From Phallusia fumigata (taxonomy: Eukaryota; Chordata; Ascidiacea; Phlebobranchia; Ascidiidae), in NCBI GenBank assembly GCA_008931825.1, contig QXVZ01018363.1, positions 1 through 20,627 of the forward strand: a stretch of DNA of 20,627 bases. The letters run 5' to 3'. Positions 9,653 to 19,656 of the stretch are shown piece after piece; within the stretch, counting starts at the first letter, position 1; each line of letters starts with the position of its first letter. The position numbers were made by a program, and so were the translations under genes. Below the pieces are notes generated by a model. It saw nothing but the letters and a program-made list of their open reading frames with translations, was not told where the DNA came from and did no database searches.

Positions 9653-12500
9653 TAACTAACCAAACATGTATTTGAATTCCGAGCAAAAATGCGTTTGCTG
9701 GACGCCAAGTCTTCTGCCTGTTAAATGCACTGCTACAAATTTATACTCGTTCTGCTAACTTGCTTTAATATACTCCTGGTGTTATATTAGTCCTGCAACA
9801 ATGTTTGTTCTATCTAAGCAGTTTCCATTGTAACTCGAGTCGTTGCTGCGAGCACTGGAAACTTTAAGGCCTGACTGCACAATGCATAAAGGCGCAAATG
9901 CATATCCCAATCGCCACCCGACCCCGAATATATGTCCATTTTTTCGCAGCGCGTTCCACGCAGAGAAAAAAGTAGCGCGTGTCTGCTGCGTGCGACCCTA
10001 ACAAATATTCTGGAATCAAAGTCAAGTCCGATGTGGGGAGTGGGTGGATTAGAGGGTCGCCCCAAGATAAGTTCGGAACTCCAAACGCACTATGTGTTTG
10101 ATTTGCGCGTCCGAGCCGATTAAACACCAAAACGGCGCCGAGCCGTTTGTTGTTGACAATCTACAAACTGATTGTGGATATTGGGCTTGCAAAGTGACCG
10201 TTTGATATTAATAATGAACTGTGCCACGGGGGTGGATATTAAAAAGCGTTTTAAACGCGATAAAACTGTTTGAAGTTATACGTGTACCTTTGTTGTTGAT
10301 TCTTGTTAATAGCATCCAAACATTTTTGAAGCAAAAATATAACACTTGAGTAAAATATTATAGGACAGTAATTATGCGACTTTAACGAGGACTTACTTTG
10401 ATGGTCTTGTATTAACCTGCGCATCAAGCCAATTTTTATCGCGACTGTCGATAATAAAAATACAAATTATAATATATTCTTACAGAACATTTAATCACTG
10501 AATTTAATAATGTCAAATTTTTGTTTCAAGTTACAACATGTCCGTGGTAAATTGAGGATTATTTTAATGTATTGCAAATAAATCAAATATATATTTTGAC
10601 ACTTTTGTTTTCACAAAAATGTACGTTATGTCGCAATAGGTTTACCAATACAGTCAGCCCTGTAAACATCGCCGCTGTTTAAAACAACTCCTCAGTTGTA
10701 ATAACGATCGCTCCACACGCCAATTCGTCTTAAGTCAAATTTAAACCGCTTCACAATCGTAACCTGGTCTTAATGTCACGCAATCTAAATCAAGCGCGAA
10801 AACACCCAACTGATATCTCAAACTCCGAAGTAACGCCGAGACTTCCTACCAACGCGAGATGTCTTGTTTACAAAACACTGCGATCAGTTTCAAAATGGCC
10901 GCTCGCACCAGCGCGTTGTTCGCCACACACAAAAATAAGCACAAAATTCGCCCTTCAGGATTTATCCGCAGGATGTGTTTAAATTCCCAACTTCCGTGGT
11001 TATTTGGGGGCCTTGTAGGCTAAAAATTCGCTGCCAAAAATAGTTCTGGAATACTTCATAATTTAAGACATTTTGTTTTGTAATGCTGTCAATTTTAACT
11101 GTCTACCACTTCTTCACCTTGGATAGTTTTCTAAATGGACTTTTAAAATATAGCATTAAATGTTACACTTTTAAAACTGTTTAAACACAAAACCTTTTTA
11201 CCTACATCCAAGTTTACAATGACCACACTACAAATTAAACAAGATTGCCTCGCCTGTCTTTCAACAAAATGAATGCTTTGTACGTTTCACATAAAGTCAG
11301 TTTAATGCTTACAGGTACATCGACACTTTTTGCCCCTTAGTGATGTTTAACCATTGTTGAAACTCAACTGATGATGCAACGTCGTCAATCCACGCTATTT
11401 AACCAGTCTCGCCTATTTTTTTTACCGCCGACTTCCAAAGGCCGAATTCCAGTCTTTTGATGGCGGAACAAACGGCTTTGCACGCCTGTGTACGACGCGG
11501 GCTTTGGTAAACGGCCGAAAAGTTATCATTACACAGGATCGAAGGCAAATAATGATAAGCAACTACTGAAGTGTGTGCAATGCCACTGCTGGCCTATCTT
11601 TTATGGTCCGACTTCGGTCAATGAAGTTGGCCCGACTGAGGTGATAATGGCCCGTTTGATATCTTTACCGAACTATCACAAGCCTAGCAGGGCTCGTCTA
11701 ATCAGTAGGAACATCTCATGCTTTCATTTCGTTTCATCCTTGACTTCAACTCGCGATAGTGTAAGACATAAAATGTGCTTACGAATGGTTTTTACGGAAT
11801 ATTCTTGCAGAAATTTAATATGCCATATTATACACCGAGGAAGGTGAATTTATGACAACAGATGGGTAAAAGACCACAAAAGATAACAACCGAAATACAA
11901 TGGTTCATACCACCTCGACTGAATATGATACAAAATGACGTTAAACACGTACACATTTAAACCTGAAAGCTAAGCCTCTGCACCTTAGCTAGACGAACTG
12001 CGGACATCTTTCTTCAAAAAGACCGACGCCCAGTACCGCTAAACACATCTACTAGCTTTGCTGCCCGTTCCAGCGACTTCGGGGCTTCGAGGAGAGAGTT
12101 TGCGAGAAAGGGAATGGCGATTTATGGCTGATTTGGCGTTGAACGCTCCAGCAAGCGGACCGCTGCATTGCTACATGCTTTGTATCGTAACGAAACGCTA
12201 ATATGCGAAACAAATATTTAATGGGTTGTAACCATAAGACAGATTGGCAGATTTTTAATTTGGACGTTGATATTCATCTTTTTTTCTTTTTTCTGGTTAC
12301 GTGTGTTATACCTAAAACATTAGGACATTTTTGTGGGATATGGTAAACAAAAACAAACAGTTTCAATATTTGGTAGTTAATAATTTGTCGGCTTTGGTTC
12401 CAGAATGATTGCGACAAAACATAATGGATATCGTGTGGGGGCAAAAAAAGGTTGGCGCGTTTATTTATTTTATCTGGTCACGCAAAACAAGTTTTTATAT
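9653..12500. other. FoxD upstream intergenic DNA
   Basis: Apart from the Tcf/GATA pair, this is AT-rich non-coding sequence. Two plus-strand ATGGC starts (10895 and 11460) each sit in an AAATGGCCGC- or GATGGCGGA-like context. The one at 11460 is followed by a possible donor TTTG|GTAAAC at 11506/11507, giving a 15-codon exon beginning MAEQTALH. Neither could be linked to a second exon. The 119-codon open frame from 11488 has no early ATG and is of a length expected by chance. Confidence 0.5.
10015..10071. promoter_or_regulatory. Tcf and GATA motif pair upstream of FoxD
   Basis: ATCAAAG (10015-10021) and AGATAAG (10065-10071) lie about 50 bp apart and about 620-675 bp upstream of the FoxD start codon. 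Beta-catenin/Tcf7 and maternal Gata.a are known regulators of the earliest zygotic genes in Ciona. That makes this pair a plausible early enhancer, though both motifs are short and common. Confidence 0.35.
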
Positions 12501-12520
12501 TGTTGTTTTATAATCTGATA

Positions 12521-12680
12521 ACTCAGGTGTGACTCAAGATCCGTACTCAAGACTCGACTCGATTCGAGTTCAAATCCAAAAAACTTACTTGATGCTGTGA
12601 AAGAACTCATCATAACTCGAGTCATTAACCGCAAATACTCGATCACTCGAATTTGAATCGCGGGTTCCATGACTCGAATT
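12521..12680. repeat. GACTC/CTCGAGT-rich degenerate repeat
   Basis: Actcgag, gactcga and attcgagtt strings recur about ten times in 160 bases. The pattern matches the one at 2061-2146, with the strands of the key pentamers largely swapped, suggesting two decayed copies of one dispersed element in opposite orientation. No coding potential or clear ends were found. Confidence 0.35.
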
Positions 12681-12819
12681 GAAATGTGAAGTTTAAATAG
12701 AGATTCTTCTGATAAATATGCTAATGAAGCGACATGCTTTATTCATCAAATTTATGATCAGAGCTATGAACAGATCAGTTCTCAAAAAAAGATTTGTTTA
12801 GGGTTAGATCTCATTAACT

Positions 12820-12887
12820 AGTCACGACTGGATTCGAACCAACACCCTCGGAACTTCAACTCTTCACTTTTACCACATCGCTGAAAA
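12820..12887 (-). repeat. tRNA-like fragment, probable tRNA-derived SINE
   Basis: On the minus strand there is an A-box-like AGCGATGTGGTAAAAGTG (about 12866-12883) and a perfect B box GGTTCGAATCC (12831-12841), separated by the spacing seen in tRNA genes. CCGAGGGTG precedes the B box as in a tRNA variable region. The acceptor stem halves do not pair well and no clean D or anticodon stem forms, so a functional tRNA is unlikely. A tRNA-derived SINE head or a tRNA pseudogene is the best reading. A CTAACCCTAAAC stretch follows the 3' end. Confidence 0.45.
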
Positions 12888-13230
12888 CGGCACACACAAG
12901 CGAAACCCGTTCGATCCTTGTCACACTATCAGCCGAACAGGTGTGCACATTTCGCAGGATGTTAACGATCGTGTCGCAAGCTTCCTTATGTCGTTCAAGG
13001 TGGTGACGTGACCACCGTTTTCCTTGTTTTCTGATAGTTAGGACGGATGAGACCGTTGAAAAGCACTCTTGGTAGCAAAGTAATAAATTATAGTTGCATG
13101 ATTTCGGGGCAATTAAGAGGGCGTTTATAAATTAAAATGCCTTGAGAGCTCTGTATTTGGAGAAACAAATTTAGTGTTGTATTTTATAAAGGCTGAGTTG
13201 AGTTTTTGTAAAGGCTGAGGTTCAATGACT

Positions 13231-13462
13231 TAAAACGCAGTTACACATCACACCAGGTGTAAAGCGTTTATAGTTTCGTTGAGGTATTTTTTACTCGAAA
13301 TAAAAAAGAGGATAGTTGGTAATTGTTGCAGAAGACTACGTAATTACTCATTTAATTCTTTGACTGTGCCAACCAACTCGAATGCAGAAAAGTGTCGTTT
13401 ACTTAAGGGAATATTTGTTTAAAACATGAGTGTGAATTGCATAATTGCATACATATAACATT
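13231..13462. repeat. left copy of an exact 232-nt duplication
   Basis: This copy runs from taaaacgcag to acataacatt-like sequence and is identical, base for base by eye, to 13464-13695. The only base between the copies is an N at 13463. It is probably a contig-end overlap left unmerged rather than a biological repeat. Confidence 0.95.
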
Positions 13463-13463
13463 N

Positions 13464-13695
13464 TAAAACGCAGTTACACATCACACCAGGTGTAAAGCGT
13501 TTATAGTTTCGTTGAGGTATTTTTTACTCGAAATAAAAAAGAGGATAGTTGGTAATTGTTGCAGAAGACTACGTAATTACTCATTTAATTCTTTGACTGT
13601 GCCAACCAACTCGAATGCAGAAAAGTGTCGTTTACTTAAGGGAATATTTGTTTAAAACATGAGTGTGAATTGCATAATTGCATACATATAACATT
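13464..13695. repeat. right copy of an exact 232-nt duplication
   Basis: Identical to 13231-13462. The sequence after 13695 (tggcgtattg) is the true continuation if the duplication is an assembly artefact. The copy itself holds no gene. Confidence 0.95.
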
Positions 13696-14116
13696 TGGCG
13701 TATTGTGAACGACTGGTGTGAAACGTCAACTGATACCATCGCTAGATTCGGCGTTCACTGCTGAACATTGTTTCAAATTAAATCCTATTCACATTATCCC
13801 CATTCGTATGTTTTGTATTATTGAAACAAGGGAATCTTGAAAAATTGGCTTAATCACTGGACAGGATCAAAATTACCTCAAGAACTTTCTAATCGCAAAT
13901 CAAGCGTCGGTCATATCTCCCTTGCTACACGGGTCTTGTATCAAATCCCAAACAGGAGATGACGATTGCTTTACCAGTGCCTCGACACGCTGTCAATAGA
14001 TTACGGATCAAAGCCAGCGGCGCAAGGTAACGATAATATTGCGGCGAGGATTACTGAAGTACGCCAGTCGCTTGTCAACGTACAGTTCAAAGCGCGCCTT
14101 CTGGGTCACGTGTCAA

Positions 14117-15668
14117 CTTGTGTGTTTAATGCGCTTAGCAGGGAGACCCAACAACGCAGGCTGCGTCATTCTAGAGATGTAGTTGACCAGTCTTAGGCTC
14201 ATTAACGAGCTTGTGCGGCGTCATCGTTTGTATACGAGGTGGCAGTGATGATGTGGCAAATAAGGCTTGTCATGACATATTACGTTGTTCTTGATTGTTG
14301 TCTCAGAATGTATAAAATCGTGACGTAAACGTGTTGCTGACGTCACCAGTTTAGATGTGTTCAATTTGATTTTGTCATGGAAATGGATGGTTGATATTTT
14401 GTGATCATCAACAACACAGATTCATAATAAGAACACGTTTTTGTTTGGATCGTTATGTTCAAAAACCAAAGTGTTTGGGGGAATACCAAAGCAAGCACTT
14501 TCGGGCGATGTCCTTTTAGGCGATTATTTAAACTATTTTAGGCCACGGGAATCCCAAACACTAGCAATACGTTTCAACATGAAACGACTTTACCTTCAAA
14601 TAATCCAAGAATAAATAGAAAATGGAAAAGTCAAAAAAATATATATTTCATAACAATATACTTTATAAATCCATACTGTGTATCCCTAGGCATGTGCCTA
14701 CGAAATGAACATTTGTGCCAGTGAGTAAATGGTCTAAACCGAAAATGGTTTCAAAAATGTTCAGGCATTAAAGGCACGATGGCAACGTCTACGAAAAAGG
14801 TCTTGCTTGTTCACAAGTCCGCCATATTTCCTTCCGACAATTTTAAATGTATGTATTACTCGTTTGCAAGCTTGTACACCAACATTGCGCAATCATGGTT
14901 AAATATTGCACAATCACAGTTACCCAGTGTGAAAACTAATGTTTCTGTGTTGGAACAATTTGTTTTCCACCCGGGAGACTTAGTGGTCGGGACAAAACAG
15001 CTTCGAACTGCTTGTGAAATCCGTTCATATGTGTTTACAAAGTTGTCAACACGATTGTACAGTAAGGCAACTATGTAACCCAGGAAAGCAAGAGTTGCTA
15101 CACCACAGGGATTGCATCAAATGATGTTGATGAAACATCGTGATGAATAACTGAAAAATAAATGACGTTATCTCGAAAAAATTTCCAAACTTTGATCGTT
15201 AAAGCTACTGTCCTTAACGGCATAAGTAAACGGCAACAGATACATAAGTATGTTTTGTAGTGCTTGTTTGTCGACTTCGTCATTTTTTTGCTAGTTGACT
15301 GTCGCCATTTTCACATTTTAGAAGTTCAGTGGAAAATGTTTCACGTTTAGAAAATTACATATTCTGTTCAGCGACAGTCAACTATCAAAAATGTGACAAA
15401 GCTGACAAACAAGTATTCTGTTCAACGACACGACGTTATTGACTTCAAACAAATTAATGTACGAGTATAAGTTGCCGAACACCGCTAACAGGCTCTTAGC
15501 ATTTCATACAATATGCGTTCCACCAGCGAACTTACAAAAAAACATTTCCGTTTCAAACAACATCTATCTCAAATCTGGAAATGACATTGGCGTAACCGCG
15601 GCCCCGGTCTGGTGCCAGCGCTGGATTCGGACGCCAGGCACGCCCAACGGATCCGTCGGCGCCGACGA
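14117..15668. repeat. left copy (A) of a 1.6-kb near-duplication
   Basis: The 1552-base copy starts cttgtgtgtttaatgcg and ends gtcggcgccgacga, directly before N15669. It aligns along its length with 15670-17297, with roughly 4 percent substitutions over the first 400 bases and a few indels. The largest indel is near 14512-14540, where copy B carries about 55 extra bases. It contains TATAAA at 14311-14316, a TGACGTCA at 14338-14345 and an imperfect inverted repeat at 15262-15414. A 99-codon open frame at 14779-15078 is not preserved at its 5' end in copy B, so it is not called as a gene. Confidence 0.93.
15262..15414. repeat. inverted repeat, 43-bp arms (copy A)
   Basis: Left arm 15262-15304 and right arm 15372-15414 are reverse complements at 36 of 43 positions, around a 67-base spacer. 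As RNA or single-stranded DNA this would form a long hairpin. No target-site duplication or transposase is visible. Confidence 0.85.
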
Positions 15669-15669
15669 N

Positions 15670-17297
15670 CTTGTGTGTTTAATGCGCTTAGCAGGGAGAT
15701 CCAACAACGCAGGCTGCGTCATTCTAAAGATGTATTTTTCCAGTCTTAGGCTCATTAACGAGCTTGTGCGGCGTCGGTCGTTTGTATACGAGGTGGCAGT
15801 GATCATGTGGCAAATAAGGCTTGTCATGACATATTACGTTGTTCTTGATTGTTGTCTCAGAATGTATAAAGTCGTGACGTAAACGTGTTGCTGACGTCAC
15901 AAGTTTAGATGTGTTCAAATTGATTTTGTCATGGAAATGGATGTTTGATATTTTGTGATCATCAACAACACAGATTCATAATAAGAAAACGTTTTTGTTT
16001 GGATCGTTATGTTCAAAAACGAAAGTGTTTGGGGGAATAACAAAGCAAGCACTTTCGGGCGATGTCGTTTTTCTGAGCGTTTTGTTTCTAATAATTCATA
16101 GATGTATATTTTGTTTGTCCACAATAAATTGGAAATTATCTAATGTATTTTAGGCCACGGGAATCCCAAACACTAGCAATACGTTTCAACATGAAACGAC
16201 TTTACCTTCAAATAGTCCAAGATTAAACAGAAAAGGTAAAAGTAAAAATAAATGTATTTCATAACAATGTACTTTATAAATCCATACTGTGTATCCCTAG
16301 GCATGTGCCTACAAAATGAACATTTGTGCCACTGAGTAAATGGTCCAAACCGAAAATGGTTTCAAAAATGTTCAGGCATTAAAAGCACGATGGCAACGTC
16401 TACGAAAAAGGTTTTGCTTGTTCACAAGTCCGCCATATTTCCTTCCGACAAAAATATGTGTATTACTCGTTTGCAAGCTTGTACACCAACATTGCGCAAT
16501 CATGGTTAAATATTGCACAATCACAGTTACCCAGTGTGAAAACTAATGTTTCTGTGTTGGAACAATTTGTTTTCTACCCGGGAGACTTAGTGGTCGGGAC
16601 AAAACAGCTTCGAACTGCTTGTGAAATCCGTTCATATGTGTTTACAAAGTTGTCAACACGATTGTACAGTGAGGCAACTATGTAACCCAGGAAAGCAAGA
16701 GTTGCTACGCCACAGAGATTGCATCAAATGTGTTGATGAAACATCGTGATGAATAACTGAAAAATATATGACGTTATCTTGAAACTTCAGACCTTGTTTG
16801 TACAAAAAAATTTCCAAACTTTGATCGTTGAAACTACTGTCCTTAGCGGCATAAGTAAACGTCAACAGATACATAAGTATGTTTTGTAGTACTTGTTTGT
16901 CGGCTTCGTCATATTTTTGCTAGTTGACTGTCGCCATTTTCACATTTTAAAAGTTTAGTGGAAAATGTTTCACGTTTAGAAAATTACATATTCTGTTCAA
17001 CGAAAGTCAACTAGCAAAAATATGACGAAACTGACAAACAAGTATTCTGTTCAACGACACGACGTTATTGACTTCAAACAAATTGATGTACGAGTATAAG
17101 TTGCCAAACACCGCTAACAGGCTCTTAGAATTTCATACAATATGCGTTCCACCAGCGAACTAACAAAAAAACATTTCCGTTTCAAACAACATCTGTCTTA
17201 AATCTGGAAATGACATTGGCGTAACCGCGGACCCGGTCTGGTGCCAGCGCTGGATTCGGACGCCAGGCACGCCCAACGGATCCGTCGGCGCCGACGA
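15670..17297. repeat. right copy (B) of a 1.6-kb near-duplication
   Basis: The 1628-base copy starts exactly after N15669 with cttgtgtgtttaatgcg and ends gtcggcgccgacga at 17297, after which unique sequence begins. It has TATAAA at 15865-15870, TGACGTCA at 15892-15899 and the better-matched version of the inverted repeat (16891-17043). Exact start and end at a gap base is what two unmerged alleles would give. Confidence 0.93.
16891..17043. repeat. inverted repeat, 43-bp arms (copy B)
   Basis: Left arm 16891-16933 and right arm 17001-17043 match as reverse complements at 40 of 43 positions, around a 67-base spacer. The arms are better paired than in copy A. It may be a foldback element or small MITE relic. 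Confidence 0.88.
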
Positions 17298-19100
17298 AAC
17301 GCTTTTGGCCCAATGTCGACGCACGCGAGGGACGCATTCTTAATAGTCGGTCATGCGAGTTTTATAACCCATGATCCGGTCGGGGGTTGAAAACAAACAT
17401 GGGGGAAAAGATCGGCAAAAACCATGACGAGGGGGGTTGATTTGGGGCAGTGACGTTTGCGTGTCGTCAACATAGGGGTGATTTTCGTAGTCGCATGACA
17501 TCAAATGGATATGGAGTGAGCCTCTGCGACGGTGTGGAGTTTTGATTGATGTGAGCGCGTTTGAGACTTCAGCTTATAATTTTAGTATTTTAGCGAGGCG
17601 TAGTAATAATTACAAGTATTTGTTAAAACGCATTTTTTTCGTCTGTCGGTACACGAGGATTTGGCAATGCTAAAATTCTTTAAATGTTTTCTAAATGTAA
17701 GATTTTAACAATGAAACATATCGTTGGAACGTAGGACAACAGTGTGACGCAATTAGATTGTTTCGTTTTAATTGTAGAAATTTGCCGTGCCTAGTGGTAT
17801 TTTTTTGAAAGAAACCAATTTCTGTAGAAAATGGCAATTTTTTAAAACTTGTGCAATTTGTGTGAAACGTATTTATCCAAACCCACTGTTTTGGCTGATC
17901 GATTGTTCCACTGTCTGTTACAGATTTGTTTTGTGAAACACTGAAATCTATGCATGCTGCGATGGAAGTCCAATGACGTTTATCCAAGAACCTATTACGA
18001 AGCTTAGCGATAACGTCATCGGTTTTTGTGTGGACAGCAGCGAGGGCTTGCTGATTTTGATCACTTTGAAGGAGCCCGTGAATTTACACACGCCAAGCCA
18101 AAGGTGACGTTACTGTGTTTTGGCAGCAAAGGCTTAAATTAAACCAGTCGAAATTCCCAAAACCACTCGGGTTGTGACAACACAGTCGTTCAGCGAATCG
18201 CAGGTGAAAACCTCACGCCTGTTTTGATATTAAAGTCCAGTGTATTTATATCGACTCAAAGGTTGACGAGCGTGTCGGTGTACTTAAAACTTGGGCTGCT
18301 GTTTGGTGTGACTACGTAGGTCCCTTTGTTTCCGTTTTAGTGTTGACTGACAACTAGCCCTTAAAAAACATGTTGTGTTTTGCTAGAAACAGATATTTCC
18401 ATTTTTGAAAACTATTTGCCGAGTTTCAACCCGTTTTAGTTGTTGTGTACAGCCTAACTAAATCTTTTGGATTTTGACCTAATTAACCGAGAATAGTTGT
18501 TTTTATTTTATCAGGTGAGTGGGGTAGGGGTGAAGGGGGTGCTCTCATTTTGGATCCATTCAATCTGATAAATCCCTCCTAAACTCCGGGCAATAAATAT
18601 AAACTACATAATTAAATAAAAACGTTATTACAAGCGCGCAGTGTCAGAAACATTAACTGATTACAAAAAAAAATAAAAATATTTTTTAACAACTCCCTTA
18701 TTCCGAGATTTGACAGCTATAGTACACACAGCCCCATGTTTCTTTTAACAGAGACCTGAAGGCAAGGGGCTTTCCATTCTCAAATCGAAATGTAGTTCCC
18801 CACCAGAGCCGCACAGAGAAATCACATTTTTCACCATTACCGAGGTAATAGGGACCGGTGCGACAGCTTACCGCAAAATATAAACTGTTTTTGCGACACA
18901 CGAATTATCCAGTCTAGCGTTGACAGACTGTTACATTGGACTCGGATAATGTTGCCACCACTCGGAGTTCCTGAAGTGGGCCATTTGGCCGCTACGGCTC
19001 CCCAGCTGGGCCCAAGTAATAAATGAGCCACCCCCCTTTTGTAATAAACATCAGAATTTCGCCCCGCCGTGAGAGTACCACCTTCCTGTTCGGCGCTCAC
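17298..19100. other. mostly unassigned DNA
   Basis: No recognisable gene was found. A plus-strand frame from ATG 17973 to TGA 18105-18107 has an in-frame stop upstream, a coding-like composition and a possible donor CAAAG|GTGACG at 18103/18104, but no partner exon. A minus-strand 98-codon frame at 17691-17987 overlaps it. Part of this stretch should be the first intron of the minus-strand gene that starts at 19125. Confidence 0.4.
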
Positions 19101-19125
19101 CTGGGCCTCTCAAAACGTCCGCCAT
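19101..19125 (-). CDS. first coding exon of an unidentified gene (partial)
   Basis: The ATG at 19123-19125 sits in ACCAAGATGGCGGAC, which is both a good Kozak context and an exact YY1-type promoter element overlapping the start codon, an arrangement known from many animal housekeeping genes. Eight codons (MADVLRGP) plus one base are followed by a consensus donor CCCAG|GTGAGC (exon end 19101), so the intron is phase 1. No matching second exon could be found by eye in the AT-rich DNA to the left. The protein is not identified. The start plus donor combination is stronger than other ATGGCGG strings in the window, but eight codons cannot prove coding. Confidence 0.45.
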
Positions 19126-19130
19126 CTTGG
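19119..19130 (-). promoter_or_regulatory. YY1-type element over a start codon
   Basis: The plus-strand CCGCCATCTTGG is the reverse complement of CCAAGATGGCGG, the classical YY1 initiator-like element found just downstream of transcription starts in TATA-less promoters. The same core also occurs by chance inside FoxD coding sequence at 8191-8200, so the motif alone is not decisive. Confidence 0.45.
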
Positions 19131-19656
19131 TAGACACACAAAACACTCGATCATGTCACCACGTGTACAAAATGTCGATCAAGGATCGCAGAAACGTGCA
19201 GTCGCATTTTTAAGTCCGTAACCTCACGAAGGTTAACGAGCGTTATGAGAAAGCCAACGCTTCCCCACCTGGGCCCAGTGAGCCGTTTCCCTATAAGCCC
19301 GCTGTCTAAATATCGCTTCTCATTATTGTTATTGGTGTTGTTTTGGCCACAACAGTGCAGTCCTGTGAATGCTGTGAATTTCGGCTGCTGTTTGTACTGC
19401 GCCGCTCAGGCGCAAAGCATCGAGACATCGAGGTGATGTTGACGAATGACCTGCTGCAAAATTTGATCTGAGATTATTTTGAAACAACCAGTAGTAAGAA
19501 GACGCCGACTTAACATTACCATGGTAAAAAACATTCAAAAACCGATTAATCACATTTAAAACCGGAGACCCACTTTGCTTATAAAGGTTGCTGCGCAAGA
19601 TGTGTTGTTTAGAATTGCAATTTGCAGAATGTGTTACCTACCATGCATTGTGCCAC

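Noticed and set aside
10895-10897. ATG in an AAATGGCCGC context
   Set aside because: No donor follows in a sensible place, and the frame ends after about 42 codons with no family resemblance.
11460-11506. First exon MAEQTALH with a YY1-like ATGGCGGA and donor TTTG|GTAAAC
   Set aside because: The motif match is weaker than at 19125, the donor is moderate and no second exon was found. Such ATGGCG strings occur several times in the window.
11488-11847. 119-codon open frame on the plus strand
   Set aside because: It has no ATG near its start, no recognisable domain and no matched splice sites. About one or two frames of this length are expected by chance in a window of this size and composition.
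14779-15078. Small protein gene present in both near-copies (also 16458-16685)
   Set aside because: The 5' part of the frame is lost in copy B. The two base differences I see in the shared part both change residues (H to Y, K to E), so there is no sign of selection on the protein.
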